Both the position numbers and the translations under genes were made by a program. The notes under the pieces are model-generated. The model saw only the letters and a program-made list of their open reading frames with translations. It was not told the origin of the DNA and did not search any database. 64,000 bases of DNA, taken from positions 62,001 to 126,000 of the forward strand of contig JANQIX010000049.1 in NCBI GenBank assembly GCA_028281925.1, read 5' to 3'. How positions within the stretch are numbered: the first letter of the stretch is position 1; the number at the start of each line of letters is the position of its first letter. The stretch comes from Alphaproteobacteria bacterium. Its GTDB lineage: Bacteria; Pseudomonadota; Alphaproteobacteria; DSM-16000; Inquilinaceae. Of this stretch, positions 54,112 through 64,000 are shown piece after piece.

Positions 54112-55452
54112 TCAGTCGGTGGGATGGTGCGAGGTGTCCTGAAGCCGGCGCGCCAAGCGGCCCGCATCAGCCGGCATCAACCTGACCCGAAGCCGGATCG
54201 TGCTGTCGTCGTCTTCGCGCTCGACAACCTCACCATGGGCATAGAGCCAAGCCAGCGTCTTGCCGTCGGCCAGATCGAGCGTCAGATCGATATCGCGGCG
54301 GCAGGCGTCGAGAAAATCAGCAATCGCCCTCTGGATCCCGTCGCACCCCTCGCCCGTGAGCGCCGAAACCGGGACACCACGCGCCGGACCACCGACCGTG
54401 CCCCCCGTCAGCCCGTCACGCCTGGCCGGCGGAAGCAGGTCGATCTTGTTCCAGACCTCGACAATGCGGTCATCCGTCTCCGGATCGATGCCCAATCCGT
54501 CAAGAACGGACAGTACGTCGTCACGCTGTGCCTTCGTCTCAGGATGCGCAATGTCGCGGACATGCAGGATCACGTCCGCCGTCTCCACCTCTTCCAGCGT
54601 CGCCCGGAACGCCGCGACGAGATGCGTGGGCAGATCGGAGATGAAGCCAACGGTGTCGGACAGGATCGCTTTATGCCCGCCGGTCAGGTCGATCAGCCGC
54701 ATGGTGGGGTCGAGCGTCGCGAAAAGCATGTCTTTCGCCATCACATCCGCCACGGTCAACCGGTTGAACAGCGTCGACTTGCCGGCGTTGGTATAGCCCA
54801 CCAGTGCCACCACCGGATACGGGACGCGAGCGCGTGCCTTGCGGTGAAGCCCGCGGGTCCGTCGTACGGCAGCCAGTTCCTTCTTGATCTGGTCAATCCG
54901 TCCATCGATCTGACGTCGGTCCAACTCGATCTGCCGCTCACCCGGACCGCCCATGAACAGCCCGCCGCTGCGCTGTCGTTCCAGGTGGGTCCAAGACCGG
55001 ACCAGCCTGGACCTTTGGTACGAGAGATGCGCCAGTTCGACCTGAAGCTGACCCTCTGCAGTTCGCGCCCGCTCACCGAAAATCTCCAGGATCAGCCCGG
55101 TGCGGTCGATCACCTTGACCGTCCATCGCCGCTCCAGATTGCGCTGCTGCACCGGGCTCAGCGTACCGTCGACCACCACAAGGTCCGCCTCCAGTGAAGC
55201 GATAACGGCCTCAACGGACTGCAGCGCCCCCTCGCCGAACAGCGTCGCCGGCCGCGGGCGTGCCACGGCCAGGCATGCCGATTCCGCCACCGTGAGACCG
55301 ATGGCAGCCGCTAGGCCGATCGCCTCGGCGAGCTTGTCTTCGGGCGTGCGCCCGTTCCCCCCGGTCTCGCTACCGAAGACCGGATGGAGAACGATCGACC
55401 GTCCAGTGGATCCGCCGTTCGCAGCCTGTCGGTTATCCGCGCCGCGCGACAA
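54112..55452 (-). CDS. hflX: Ribosome-rescuing GTPase HflX
   Basis: A 50S-binding GTPase that splits stalled or heat-damaged ribosomes. The 446-residue protein has the HflX N-terminal domain and glycine-rich coiled-coil segment ([18 protein letters not shown]), then GTPase motifs GYTNAGKST (G1), [10 protein letters not shown] (G3) and NKID (G4). It starts at TTG 55452, overlapping the end of hfq by 20 bp, the classical hfq-hflX coupling. Confidence 0.95.
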   Translation of the reverse strand: MSRGADNRQAANGGSTGRSIVLHPVFGSETGGNGRTPEDKLAEAIGLAAAIGLTVAESACLAVARPRPATLFGEGALQSVEAVIASLEADLVVVDGTLSPVQQRNLERRWTVKVIDRTGLILEIFGERARTAEGQLQVELAHLSYQRSRLVRSWTHLERQRSGGLFMGGPGERQIELDRRQIDGRIDQIKKELAAVRRTRGLHRKARARVPYPVVALVGYTNAGKSTLFNRLTVADVMAKDMLFATLDPTMRLIDLTGGHKAILSDTVGFISDLPTHLVAAFRATLEEVETADVILHVRDIAHPETKAQRDDVLSVLDGLGIDPETDDRIVEVWNKIDLLPPARRDGLTGGTVGGPARGVPVSALTGEGCDGIQRAIADFLDACRRDIDLTLDLADGKTLAWLYAHGEVVEREDDDSTIRLRVRLMPADAGRLARRLQDTSHHPTD

Positions 55453-55702
55453 CCTCTTCGCTGGCCTCCTCTTTGGAAGGTTCGAACAATTGGATCGGCT
55501 GGGCTGGCATCACCGTAGATATTGCGTGCTTGTACACCAGTTGCGAATGGGTGTCCCGCCGCAGCAAGACGGAGAAATTATCAAACCACGTAATGATTCC
55601 CTGGAGCTTCACGCCGTTGACGAGAAAAATCGTCACCGGCGTCTTGTTCTTGCGAACGTGGTTGAGGAACACGTCCTGCACATTTTGGTTTTTTTCTGAC
55701 AT
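55433..55702 (-). CDS. hfq: RNA chaperone Hfq
   Basis: Hexameric Sm-like protein that pairs small RNAs with mRNAs. The 89-residue protein has Sm1 ([22 protein letters not shown] and [16 protein letters not shown]) and Sm2 ([10 protein letters not shown]) motifs; the YKHAIST element is diagnostic. ATG 55702 gives MSEKNQN, the standard start; the upstream basic extension in frame is not part of Hfq. The C-terminal tail is short and acidic. Confidence 0.97.
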   Translation of the reverse strand: MSEKNQNVQDVFLNHVRKNKTPVTIFLVNGVKLQGIITWFDNFSVLLRRDTHSQLVYKHAISTVMPAQPIQLFEPSKEEASEEVVARRG

Positions 55703-55849
55703 GCGCGATGTCCTGCCTTTTCGTGTTCGTTCGTTCGATTGGTCTTTCCGCGCTTGCTTTGTGGGACGCAACCGGGACCCTCCGAGGCCCATGCAGTCGA
55801 TATGGTGCCCCGGCGAGGATGCGCCAAGGGCCGGTCGAGATCGAAGGAT

Positions 55850-56722
55850 TCATGATTGGATGTCCGGCCGCTGTCCGGCCGCGTATGACGCATAGGCCTG
55901 CCTTAGCCGAGACGCAAGCAGCCCCGGATGCCCGTTGCCGATTACCTGATCGTCGATCTGCACGATCGGAATACAATAGGTCGAGGCGCTGGTCAGGAAC
56001 GCTTCACGGGCCTGGACGGCCTCCTCCAAGGTAAACGGCCGCTGTTCGAACGGCAGTCCGGCCTCCTCAGCAATGCGCAGCAGTGACTGGCGGGTGATGC
56101 CGTTCAATATCATGTGATCGGCCTGGCGCGTCACCAGAACGCCGTCCTTCGACACGATCCAGGCGTTGGACGAACAGCCTTCCGTGACAAACCCCTCGTC
56201 GTCCAGCATCCAGCCTTCGAACGCCCCGGATTCAGCCGCTCGCTGTTTGCCCAATGCTTGAGGCAACAGGGCGACCGATTTGATATCGCGCCGTTTCCAT
56301 CGGATATCCGGCATCGAGACCACCCGTACGCCTTGTTCCAGCACTTTGGTGGGGAACAAGTCCGTGCGGCGCACGGTCATGACAAGCGAGGGGGGCGTTC
56401 CCGCCGGCGGGAACCGGAAATCGCGAGGCGCCACGCCGCGCGTGACCTGCAGATAGATGACGCCGTTGCGCACACGGTTGCGGCGGACAAGCTCGCGCAT
56501 GACAAGCCCATGGGCCCGCCGGCCCATCGGTCGGGACATCTTCAGCTCACCCAGAGAGCGGTCGAGGCGGTCGATGTGCCCCTCCTCGTCCACCAGCCGG
56601 CCTTCCTGAATGGCAATGACCTCGTAGACGCCGTCGGCGAACTGATAGCCGCGATCCTCGATATGGACTGTCGCCTGCTGAAGCGGCAGGAACCGACCGT
56701 TGACATAGGCGACACGGGACAT
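55850..56722 (-). CDS. dat: D-amino acid aminotransferase
   Basis: A PLP-dependent fold type IV transaminase interconverting D-alanine and D-glutamate for peptidoglycan. The 290-residue protein carries VNGRF...IEDRGYQFADGVYEV at the start, RRDIKSVALLPQALGKQRA with the PLP lysine (in RDIKS), and EGCSSNAWIV with the class IV GxSSN pattern. D-amino acid versus branched-chain specificity is not certain. The next gene (trkA) ends 40 bp upstream on the same strand, an arrangement common in alphaproteobacteria. Confidence 0.93.
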   Translation of the reverse strand: MSRVAYVNGRFLPLQQATVHIEDRGYQFADGVYEVIAIQEGRLVDEEGHIDRLDRSLGELKMSRPMGRRAHGLVMRELVRRNRVRNGVIYLQVTRGVAPRDFRFPPAGTPPSLVMTVRRTDLFPTKVLEQGVRVVSMPDIRWKRRDIKSVALLPQALGKQRAAESGAFEGWMLDDEGFVTEGCSSNAWIVSKDGVLVTRQADHMILNGITRQSLLRIAEEAGLPFEQRPFTLEEAVQAREAFLTSASTYCIPIVQIDDQVIGNGHPGLLASRLRQAYASYAAGQRPDIQS

Positions 56723-56762
56723 TGCGCCCTTCCCCTTTCTTGTTTTCCGGATCGTGCGTCGC

Positions 56763-58142
56763 TCAGAAGAACTCGAGGCGCACCGCGAAGAGTTTCTCGA
56801 TCTTTCTCACCGATTCCGCGCGCGCCAACAGGATCACGCGGTCGTGCGGCTTCACGATCGTGTTGGGGCGGGCGATGATGACGGCGCGGTCGCGCACCAG
56901 CGCCCCGATGATGACGCCCGGCGGCAATGGGATGTTGCGGACCGCGTTGTTGACCAGGCTTGATGTCTCAAGGGCTTCGGCTTCGATCAGCTCCGCGAAG
57001 CCGTCGCGCAGCGAATGCACGGCGCGGATCCGTCCCCGCCGGACATGCTGCAGGATGGTCGAGGCCGTGATGGCACGCGGACTGACGGCCGCATCGATGT
57101 TCAGCGACGAATTCACCAGCGGCGCATAGGTGTTCTGGTTGAACAGCGATACCGCGCGCTTGGCGCCATAGTGCTTGGCCAGCACGGACGAGAGCACGTT
57201 GACCTCGTCATTGCTGGTCACGGCCACGACGACCTCTGCCAGATGCACATTCGCCTCGGCCAGCACCTCGGGATCCAGCCCGCTTCCCTTCAGCACCGTG
57301 GTCCGCGACAGCTGCTGGGCCACATGTTCGGCCCGATGCGGATCGGATTCGATGATCCGCACGGTCATGCCCGGATGTTCGTGCTCGATCTCCTCGGCAA
57401 GGCAGAGGCCGATATTGCCGCCGCCGATGACGATGATGCGACGGACTTCCGGCTCTTCATGGCCGAAGGCGGCCATGGCACGCGCGACATGGCTTTCTTC
57501 CGTGACGAAGTACACGTCGTCGCCGGGCAGCATCTGGTCCAGGCTGTCGGGGATGATGGCGCGGCCACCGCGGATGATGGCGATCACCTCGATATTAAGG
57601 TCGGGAAACAGGCCGGTGAGCTGACGGAGCGGCGTGTTGACGATCGGGCAGTCGGCCCGGCAGGTGACGCCGATGACGCGGACAAGCCCATCGGCCATGG
57701 GGATCATCTCGAACGCGCCCGGCACGACCAGCCGGCGGACGATCGCCCGCGCCACCTCGATCTCCGGCGAGATGATCACGTCGATGGGCATGTTGTCGCG
57801 GCTGAAGAGATCGGCCCAGATTGGGCTCAGATAGGCCTGCCGGCGGACCCGGGCGACCTTGGTCGGCACGCTGAACAGCGAGTGCGCCACCTGGCAGGCG
57901 ACCATGTTGACTTCGTCGGACAGCGTCACGGCGACGATCATGTCGGCATCCGCTGCACCCGCCCGCTCCAGGATCGGCGGGCTGGACGCGTGGCCGACGA
58001 TGGCCTGCACGTCCAACCGGTCCGACAGCCTGCGGATGAGATCGGGTGACTGGTCGACGACCGTAACGTGGTTGCCTTCCTGGGCGAGATAGTGAGCGAT
58101 GTTGGCGCCCACCTGACCGGCGCCGCAGATGATGACTTTCAT
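56763..58142 (-). CDS. trkA: Potassium uptake regulatory protein TrkA
   Basis: Peripheral NAD-binding subunit that gates the Trk potassium channel. The 459-residue protein contains two tandem RCK/Rossmann modules, the first with ICGAGQVGANIAHYL (5-19) and the second with VIGGGNIGLCLAEEI near 240, each followed by a TrkA_C domain. No TrkH/TrkG channel gene is in the window. It lies 41 bp behind ntrX. Confidence 0.95.
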   Translation of the reverse strand: MKVIICGAGQVGANIAHYLAQEGNHVTVVDQSPDLIRRLSDRLDVQAIVGHASSPPILERAGAADADMIVAVTLSDEVNMVACQVAHSLFSVPTKVARVRRQAYLSPIWADLFSRDNMPIDVIISPEIEVARAIVRRLVVPGAFEMIPMADGLVRVIGVTCRADCPIVNTPLRQLTGLFPDLNIEVIAIIRGGRAIIPDSLDQMLPGDDVYFVTEESHVARAMAAFGHEEPEVRRIIVIGGGNIGLCLAEEIEHEHPGMTVRIIESDPHRAEHVAQQLSRTTVLKGSGLDPEVLAEANVHLAEVVVAVTSNDEVNVLSSVLAKHYGAKRAVSLFNQNTYAPLVNSSLNIDAAVSPRAITASTILQHVRRGRIRAVHSLRDGFAELIEAEALETSSLVNNAVRNIPLPPGVIIGALVRDRAVIIARPNTIVKPHDRVILLARAESVRKIEKLFAVRLEFF

Positions 58143-58183
58143 GGCCTTAGATCACCGTAGGGTCACACACGCCCGCGCCATCG

Positions 58184-59602
58184 TCACTCGACTGCCAGCT
58201 TGCCGGCCGGCCTGTCGCCGGGGCCGTGGACCCCGAGGCCCTTGAGCTTGCGGTGCAAGGCGGATCGCTCCATGCCGACGAACTCGGCCGTGCGGCTGAT
58301 GTTACCGCCGAACCGGGTGACCTGCGCCAGCAGATACTCGCGCTCGAACAGTTCCCGCGCATCGCGCAACGGCAGCGCCATGATCTCCGCCCCCCCGTGG
58401 TCGGCCCTCAGCACCGCCGGCGTGATTGCCCCGATCTCCGGCGGCAGCATGTCCGCCCGGATGGGTGTGCCGCCCTCACCGCCCGCCATGATCAACAGCC
58501 AGTCGATCACGTTGCGCAACTGGCGCACATTGCCCGGCCATGTGTAGGCCTGAAGGGCGGCCATGGCGTCCTCGCCGATGATACGCGCGGGCAGCCCCTG
58601 GGCTTCGGCCGAATGCGCCATGAAATGGCGTGCCAGAAGGTCCACATCTTCACGCCGGTCCACCAGCGGCGGGACGCGGATCGGCACAACGTTCAGGCGA
58701 TAGTACAGGTCCTCGCGAAACTGGCCGCTCTCGATCTCTGACGGGAGATCGCGGTTGGTCGACGCGATAACGCGGACATCGACCTCGACCAGGCCACCAC
58801 CGCCCACGCGCGTGAAAGTCTGTTCCTGCAAGGCGCGGACGATCTTGCCTTGCGTCGCCAACGGCATGTCGGCGACCTCGTCCAGAAGCAAGGTCCCGCC
58901 ATGGGCCTGCTCCAGCGTTCCCACCTTGCGGGCCGCTCCCTGGACGTCGCCGCCCGGCTCCGCACCGAACAGTTCTTCCTCCAGCCGATCCGGGTGAAGG
59001 GCAGCGCAGTTCAGAATGACGAACGGCCCCTGGCTGCGTTTGGAAAGCCGGTGCAAGAGGCGGGCGACCACCTCCTTGCCTGTGCCGGCGGGACCGGTGA
59101 TGAGGACACGGCTTCCGGTCGGGGCGACCCGCTCTATCTGGTGGCGTAGCTGAGTGATGGCGGCCGATCGGCCCAAAAGCTCCACCGTCGCGCCGGCCTT
59201 TGCCCGCAACTCGGCATTCTCGCGCCGCAACTGGGCAGCCTCGATCGCACGTTCGATCAGCACCAGCAGCCGGTCCGCCTTGAAGGGCTTCTCGATGAAG
59301 TCATAGGCGCCGCGCTTGATGGCATTCACGGCCATCTCGATATTGCCGTGGCCGCTGATCAGCACGACCGGCAGGTTCGGGTAGTCTGCGCGAATCCGAT
59401 CCAGCAGCTCCAGCCCGTCCAGCTCGCTGCCCTGCAGCCACACATCGAGCACCACCAGACTAGGCAGCCGTGCCGCGAGAGCTGCCAGGGCGGATGTCGA
59501 ATCCGAGGCCTCCCGAGCCGAATACCCCTCATCCTCAAGCACGCCGGCGATCAGCATCCGGATATCGGACTCATCGTCGACCACCAGAATGTCGTGCGCC
59601 AT
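58184..59602 (-). CDS. ntrX: Response regulator NtrX
   Basis: Response regulator of the NtrYX system. Receiver domain with D53 as phosphoacceptor (LVVLDVW), AAA+ domain with GPAGTGKE in place of the usual GESGTGKE, and a C-terminal Fis-type helix-turn-helix (RTAEFVGMERSALHRKL). The sigma-54 contact loop GAFTGA is missing (GGDVQGAARKVG at that position), as in other NtrX proteins, so it probably does not activate sigma-54 promoters. It is encoded 2 bp behind ntrY. Confidence 0.93.
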   Translation of the reverse strand: MAHDILVVDDESDIRMLIAGVLEDEGYSAREASDSTSALAALAARLPSLVVLDVWLQGSELDGLELLDRIRADYPNLPVVLISGHGNIEMAVNAIKRGAYDFIEKPFKADRLLVLIERAIEAAQLRRENAELRAKAGATVELLGRSAAITQLRHQIERVAPTGSRVLITGPAGTGKEVVARLLHRLSKRSQGPFVILNCAALHPDRLEEELFGAEPGGDVQGAARKVGTLEQAHGGTLLLDEVADMPLATQGKIVRALQEQTFTRVGGGGLVEVDVRVIASTNRDLPSEIESGQFREDLYYRLNVVPIRVPPLVDRREDVDLLARHFMAHSAEAQGLPARIIGEDAMAALQAYTWPGNVRQLRNVIDWLLIMAGGEGGTPIRADMLPPEIGAITPAVLRADHGGAEIMALPLRDARELFEREYLLAQVTRFGGNISRTAEFVGMERSALHRKLKGLGVHGPGDRPAGKLAVE

Positions 59603-59604
59603 TA

Positions 59605-61914
59605 TCAGACAGCCTCTCGCCCGGACAGTGCGTCGGCGGCCACCGCTTGTGGCGTGCCGGAGGCTGTATCCTCAAGCCCGAAACTCAACACGATGCGCGC
59701 TCCATCCTCCAAGCGATCCTGCAGGATCAGGCGACCGCCGTGATCCTCCATGATCTTCTTGACGATGGCGAGGCCCAAGCCGGTTCCCTTCGCACGTGTT
59801 GTCACATAAGGGTCGGTCAGACGGTCACGATCCTTGCGCGGCAACCCGCAGCCGTTGTCTTCGACGACAAGTTCGATGGCGCCTTCATGGAGCTCGATCG
59901 CGACACTGACCATCCCGGGCGGCGCCGCCTCGCCTTCCGCCTCTTTGCGCCCTTCGATGGCATCGGCCGCGTTCTGCAGCACATTCGTCAGAACCTGGGT
60001 CACCTGACCGGCATCGCAGATCAGCGGCGGGAGCTCCTGGGGCGGCAGGGCGAGTTGAAAGGTGATCCCCGGATGGGCTGACTGCTGAAGATGGATGGAC
60101 TGGCGCGCCAATTCGGCGACCGACTCGGGCCGCATCACCGGTGACGGCATCCGGGCGAAGGAGGAGAACTCTGACACCATTCGGCCGATATCGGCGACAT
60201 GACGCACGATCGTGTCCGTGCACATGGTAAACACCGCCGGATCGCTCTTGATCTCTTTCAGATAGCGCCGTTTCAATCGCTCCGCCGACAGCTGGATCGG
60301 CGTGAGCGGGTTCTTGATTTCGTGCGCGATCCGTCGGGCCACATCAGCCCAGGCAGCCTTCCTCTGTGCGGCCAGCAGTTCAGTGATGTCGTCAAAGGTG
60401 ACGACATAGCCGTTGACCTCGCCCTGTGCCAACTCTGCGACGATGCGCACGAACAGGATGCGCGACTCCCCATGGCGCGAGACGCTCACCTCGGCTGTGA
60501 CCATCCGGTTGGGCCGCGCTCGGATCTCCGCCATCAGATCGGCCATTTCCGGCACGGCGTCGTCCAGCAGTCGGTCTGTGAGATCCTTGCCGGCTGTGCC
60601 GAGAAGAACCGTGGCGGACCGGTTCGGCAAGTCGATCCGGCCTGCGCCGTCCAACCCCAGAACCCCCGCCGACACGCCCGCAAGGACGGCTTCAGTGAAC
60701 CGCCTGCGATGGTCAAGCTGCTCGTTGGCGCTCACCAGCTCTTCGCGCTGGCTCTCAAGCTGGCTGGTCATTCGATTGAAGGCGCGGGACAGGTTGCCAA
60801 GCTCGTCATCGCTGCTGGGATCGGTAACGCGGGCGGCAAGATCGCCCGACCGGACCCGATCGGCGGCTGCAATCAGGTGACCGACCGGTGTCACGATGCC
60901 ATCGGCAAGCATCAGGCCGATCCACACGGCCACCATCAGCAGCAACAGAGCCACCACAACGTAGATGAGCGAAAAGGTGATCTGCAGCCGCGATTGACGC
61001 TGCTGCAGGTCGCGGTACTCCGCGACAGCCCCTTCCGCCAAATCCATATGGGCGATGACACGCGGTTCGACCAGTCTCCCGACCACAAGGAAGGAATCCA
61101 CGAACCCTCTCAGATGAACCATGGCCCTCACCCGGTCGTTGTTCTCGCTCGAAAGAAGAACCACGTCGGTTGACCGGGCAGAGGCGAAGAGCGACTCCGG
61201 CAGCGGCTCGAACTGCAGGGTGAAGGCCATATCGGATCGGGCAATCACGCGGCCCGTGCCGTCGACCACCATCGCCTCTGTCAAATTGCGCACATGCACC
61301 TGGTGAGAGACGACGTAGTTGAAGAACTCCGGGTCGTTGGCAGCCGTCAGCCGCGCCGCTTCCTGGTTGAGGTTGCTTGCCATTGCCAAGGCGGAGGCCC
61401 GCAACCCCTGCTGATGTTCCGCCAGATAGGCCTGCGCGACGGAGAGTGACTCGTCGACGGCAATGCGGACGCGTTCGGAGAACCACGACTGCAGTCCGAG
61501 ATTGAAGAACAACACCGAGAACCCGGCGACGAAAATGGCCGGTGCCACCGCCAGCAGGCTGAACAGGGCCACGAGACGCACATGTAGACGCGATCCGGCC
61601 ATTCCGCGCCGGCGCCGGGCCCAAAGCGCCACGATCCGGCGGGCGATCAGCGCCAGGAACAGCAGCAGGATCACCAGATCGAGGTTGAGCAACAGATAGA
61701 CGGTGTTCGGGTCGTGGCCGAATGGCGGCGTCTCGCTGAGTGCGGCATAGGTGGCAGCGCCTGCCAGGGCACCGGCCACCATCAGCATCAGCGCGAGCTT
61801 GTTTGCCAAGCGCACGCGGCTGGCCCAGCGGTTGAAGCGCTGCCAGAAGCTTGGCTCCGCGGCCTCGATCAGCTTCTCATCCCCGGCAAGAACAACGGTC
61901 CTCGGTTCCATCAC
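59605..61914 (-). CDS. ntrY: Sensor histidine kinase NtrY
   Basis: A 769-residue membrane sensor. N-terminal TM helices (about 40-62, 70-90, 115-135) and another near 310-335 surround a periplasmic or membrane-embedded sensing part, followed by a HAMP domain, a PAS domain (HRRRFTEAVLAGVSAGVLGLDGAGRI) and the kinase core with H-box RRIAHEIKNPLTPIQ, N-box NVLQNAADAIEG, DNGCGLP and GTGLGLAI. It partners NtrX for nitrogen and redox responses. Confidence 0.94.
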   Translation of the reverse strand: MMEPRTVVLAGDEKLIEAAEPSFWQRFNRWASRVRLANKLALMLMVAGALAGAATYAALSETPPFGHDPNTVYLLLNLDLVILLLFLALIARRIVALWARRRRGMAGSRLHVRLVALFSLLAVAPAIFVAGFSVLFFNLGLQSWFSERVRIAVDESLSVAQAYLAEHQQGLRASALAMASNLNQEAARLTAANDPEFFNYVVSHQVHVRNLTEAMVVDGTGRVIARSDMAFTLQFEPLPESLFASARSTDVVLLSSENNDRVRAMVHLRGFVDSFLVVGRLVEPRVIAHMDLAEGAVAEYRDLQQRQSRLQITFSLIYVVVALLLLMVAVWIGLMLADGIVTPVGHLIAAADRVRSGDLAARVTDPSSDDELGNLSRAFNRMTSQLESQREELVSANEQLDHRRRFTEAVLAGVSAGVLGLDGAGRIDLPNRSATVLLGTAGKDLTDRLLDDAVPEMADLMAEIRARPNRMVTAEVSVSRHGESRILFVRIVAELAQGEVNGYVVTFDDITELLAAQRKAAWADVARRIAHEIKNPLTPIQLSAERLKRRYLKEIKSDPAVFTMCTDTIVRHVADIGRMVSEFSSFARMPSPVMRPESVAELARQSIHLQQSAHPGITFQLALPPQELPPLICDAGQVTQVLTNVLQNAADAIEGRKEAEGEAAPPGMVSVAIELHEGAIELVVEDNGCGLPRKDRDRLTDPYVTTRAKGTGLGLAIVKKIMEDHGGRLILQDRLEDGARIVLSFGLEDTASGTPQAVAADALSGREAV

Positions 61915-61926
61915 CGAAACCAGATC

Positions 61927-63366
61927 CTACTTCAGTCCACGAACCACCCTAATGTCCAACTCGCGGATCTTCTTGCGCAAGGTATTCCGGTTGACGCCCA
62001 AGAGATGGGCCGCCTTGATCTGGTTGCCGCGCGTGGCGGAGAGGCTGAGCGAAATCAGGGGCCGTTCGACTTCCTGCAGCACGCGATCGTAAAGGCCGGA
62101 CGCGGGCAACCCTTCCTGGTGTGCTGCGAAATAGTCCCTGAGATGGCGTTCGACCGCGGCGCCTAAGCCTTCGTTGCGTGGCTCATCGGTCGACGGCTGT
62201 GCCGGCGCAGCGCCCGACAGCTCTGTGCGGATGACGTCTGCACCGATGACTTCCTGGGAATAGAGGGCCGCCAGACGCCGGACCAGGTTCTCCAGTTCCC
62301 GGACATTGCCCGGCCAGCGATGTGCCTTCAGCCGCTCCATGGCATCGGCGTCGACGATCTTCGGCGGCAGACCTTCCTTCGCGGCCTCAGCGAAGAAATG
62401 GGTCGCCAGCGCCGGGATGTCTTCGGTGCGTTCTCTGAGCGGCGGCAGACGGATCGGTACCACGTTGATCCGGTAAAAGAGGTCTTCACGGAACAGCCCC
62501 TGGCGGATCAAAGCGGTCAGGTCGCGATGCGTCGCCGCCACGATACGCACATCGGCGCGAATCGGCGTACGGCCGCCGACCGTCGTGAACTCACCTTCCT
62601 GCAGGACGCGCAGCAGCCGGGTCTGGGCTTCCATCGGCATGTCGCCGATCTCGTCCAGGAACAGCGTGCCGCCCTGTGCCTGCTCGAACCGTCCGGTCGC
62701 CCGGGTGAGCGCGCCCGTAAACGCGCCCTTCTCGTGACCGAACAGCTCGGACTCGATCAGCTCCCGCGGGATCGCAGCCATGTTGATGGCAACGAAAGGG
62801 CCGGCGCTGCGCCGGCCGTAATCGTGCATGGCGCGGGCCACAAGCTCTTTTCCGGTCCCGCTCTCGCCGGAGATCATGACCGTGAGATCGGTGCGCATCA
62901 GCCGCGCCATGATGCGGTAGATTTCCTGCATGGCCGGAGACCGGCCGATCAGCGGCAGAGCCTCTTCGGCCTCCTCGGCGTCCTGCTGCGGTGGCGGGGT
63001 CGGCGTGGCCAGGGCCCGCCGGACGACATTGACCAGCTCACCCAGATCGAACGGCTTGGGCAGGTATTCGAAGGCCCCTCGCTCTGCCGCCTTTACCGCG
63101 GTCAGAAGCGTGTTCTGGGCGCTCATCACGATGATCCGCAGTTCAGGCCTGACCCTGCGGATGCGCGGGACCAGTTCCAGGCCGTTTTCGTCCGGCATCA
63201 CGACATCGGTGATGACCAGATCGCCTTCTCCGCTTTCGACCCAGCGCCAGAGCGTTGCCGCGTTCGCGGTGGTCCGCACCTCGTAACCGCGGCGGGCGAG
63301 CGCCTGTGTCAGCACCATCCGGATCGATCGGTCGTCGTCCGCGACCAGGATCACGCCCCCCGCCAT
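61927..63366 (-). CDS. ntrC: Nitrogen regulator NtrC
   Basis: Sigma-54-dependent activator of nitrogen-assimilation genes. The receiver has D54 ([14 protein letters not shown]) when translation starts at ATG 63366, four bases after GGAGG; GTG 63369 is less likely. The AAA+ domain has [11 protein letters not shown], the sigma-54 contact GAFTGA and [13 protein letters not shown]; the C-terminus has a Fis-type helix-turn-helix ([21 protein letters not shown]). Its start overlaps the ntrB stop by one base (TGATG). Confidence 0.96.
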   Translation of the reverse strand: MAGGVILVADDDRSIRMVLTQALARRGYEVRTTANAATLWRWVESGEGDLVITDVVMPDENGLELVPRIRRVRPELRIIVMSAQNTLLTAVKAAERGAFEYLPKPFDLGELVNVVRRALATPTPPPQQDAEEAEEALPLIGRSPAMQEIYRIMARLMRTDLTVMISGESGTGKELVARAMHDYGRRSAGPFVAINMAAIPRELIESELFGHEKGAFTGALTRATGRFEQAQGGTLFLDEIGDMPMEAQTRLLRVLQEGEFTTVGGRTPIRADVRIVAATHRDLTALIRQGLFREDLFYRINVVPIRLPPLRERTEDIPALATHFFAEAAKEGLPPKIVDADAMERLKAHRWPGNVRELENLVRRLAALYSQEVIGADVIRTELSGAAPAQPSTDEPRNEGLGAAVERHLRDYFAAHQEGLPASGLYDRVLQEVERPLISLSLSATRGNQIKAAHLLGVNRNTLRKKIRELDIRVVRGLK

Positions 63367-64000
63367 CACGCCTCCTTGTTGGCTAGCGGATCCAACCCGC
63401 TGGACCGCGGCAGCGAAACCTTGAAAACGGTTCGCCGCGGCCGGCTCTCGAAATCGATGATGCCGCCGTGATCGCCGACGATCTTGGCCACCAGCGCGAG
63501 ACCAAGCCCCGTCCCGTTCTTGCGCGTGGTCACGAAGGGATCGAACAGGTGATCGTTCAGGTCTTCCGGCACGCCGTCGCCGTTGTCCCGAACGGTGACG
63601 AGAAGCGGTAGCTGAAGACGATGGTGCTGCCCGGGAAGAGAGATGCTCACGCCACGTTGATAGGACGTGGACAGAATGATCTCTCCGCCCTCCTCCGGCA
63701 CCGCCTCTGCCGCGTTCTTCACGAGATTGAGGAACACCTGGATCAGCTGGTCGCGATGGCCGTGCGCCGGTGGCAGCGAGGGGTCGTAGCGCTCGATGAA
63801 TCTGACATGGCTGGCAAAGCCCGACTGTGCCAGGCGCCGGACATGCTCCAGCACCGAATGGATGTTGACCGGGCCATGGTCCACCGGCCTGGCGCTGGAG
63901 AAGGCCTCCATCCGGTCAACCAGGGCGACGATGCGGTCGGCCTCGTCACAGATCAGCCGTGTCAGCGCCCGGTCTTCGTCTTCGGCATTCTGTTCCAAGA
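63366..64000 (-). CDS. ntrB: Nitrogen sensor kinase NtrB, C-terminal part (runs off the window)
   Basis: About the last 210 residues of NtrB, the cytoplasmic kinase/phosphatase of NtrC controlled by PII. Visible parts are the end of the dimerisation helices ([16 protein letters not shown]), the N-box [19 protein letters not shown], and [18 protein letters not shown]. The His-box and PAS domain lie beyond the edge. The frame is open to position 64000. Confidence 0.94.
   Translation of the reverse strand, partial: LEQNAEDEDRALTRLICDEADRIVALVDRMEAFSSARPVDHGPVNIHSVLEHVRRLAQSGFASHVRFIERYDPSLPPAHGHRDQLIQVFLNLVKNAAEAVPEEGGEIILSTSYQRGVSISLPGQHHRLQLPLLVTVRDNGDGVPEDLNDHLFDPFVTTRKNGTGLGLALVAKIVGDHGGIIDFESRPRRTVFKVSLPRSSGLDPLANKEA

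Noticed and set aside
58184-59602. NtrX as a second sigma-54 activator or a damaged NtrC
   Set aside because: It lacks GAFTGA, but this is normal for NtrX proteins, so neither sigma-54 activation nor damage is implied.
1-64000. CRISPR arrays, insertion sequences, prophage genes or integrases
   Set aside because: No regularly spaced repeats, transposase or integrase motifs, or phage structural genes were seen anywhere in the window.

Overview
The window looks like chromosomal DNA from a GC-rich alphaproteobacterium, most likely in or near the Rhodospirillales. Support comes from the leftward block ntrB-ntrC-ntrY-ntrX-trkA-dat-hfq-hflX at the right end, the short ProS without an editing insertion followed by LolC/E and LolD, and the dacC-tmk-holB-metG-tatD-MBL gene string. 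No phage, insertion sequence, integrase or CRISPR array was seen. I had no database access, so family calls rest on recognised motifs and gene order.

Layout. 1-2.3 kb: an edge-truncated leftward gene, a gene-free stretch with hairpins and an intrinsic terminator (possible small RNA), a purine permease and a small exported protein. 2.4-7.1 kb: proS, two tandem LolC/E-type permeases of identical length, then lolD (lipoprotein export to the outer membrane). 7.1-10.3 kb: a membrane SGNH hydrolase and the NAD salvage pair pnuC-nadR. 10.3-16.7 kb: five tightly packed genes: MoxR-type AAA+ ATPase, an unknown 340-residue protein, a zincin-like plus vWA protein, an unknown protein with a charged C-terminal helix, and a PaaK-like adenylate-forming enzyme. 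This is the strongest candidate for an uncharacterised system; the MoxR/vWA core resembles known MoxR-vWA 'ternary' systems, but I cannot place the other members. 16.8-30.5 kb: small envelope proteins, a GlxA-type and a Crp/Fnr-type regulator, a DUF502 protein, recG, sdhE, mfd, a FrnE-like oxidoreductase, phnM with its DUF1045 partner, and an HD hydrolase.

30.5-31.8 kb is nearly gene-free and AT-richer, holding a perfect 16-bp palindrome and a 37-residue membrane ORF. 31.8-38.4 kb encodes a cytochrome c and a hydrogenase-2-type uptake [NiFe] hydrogenase (hybOABCD) with a near-perfect FNR box upstream; no hyp maturation genes are in the window. 38.4-41.1 kb: a TetR regulator with a palindromic operator candidate, tRNA-Ser(TGA), then a low-GC secreted orphan gene between an intact flavodoxin-like gene and a 93%-identical 82-bp copy of that gene's 3' end, a small acquired island. 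41.2-49.2 kb: peptidoglycan genes (mtgA, rlpA, dacC) and the tmk-holB-metG-tatD-MBL run. 49.2-53.2 kb: a 971-residue protein resembling an SF1 helicase with degraded catalytic motifs, divergent from mazG across a region rich in ATCCGA repeats. 53.3-64 kb: inositol-monophosphatase family protein, hflX, hfq, dat, trkA, ntrX, ntrY, ntrC and the 3' part of ntrB, all leftward: nitrogen and potassium control plus RNA-based regulation.
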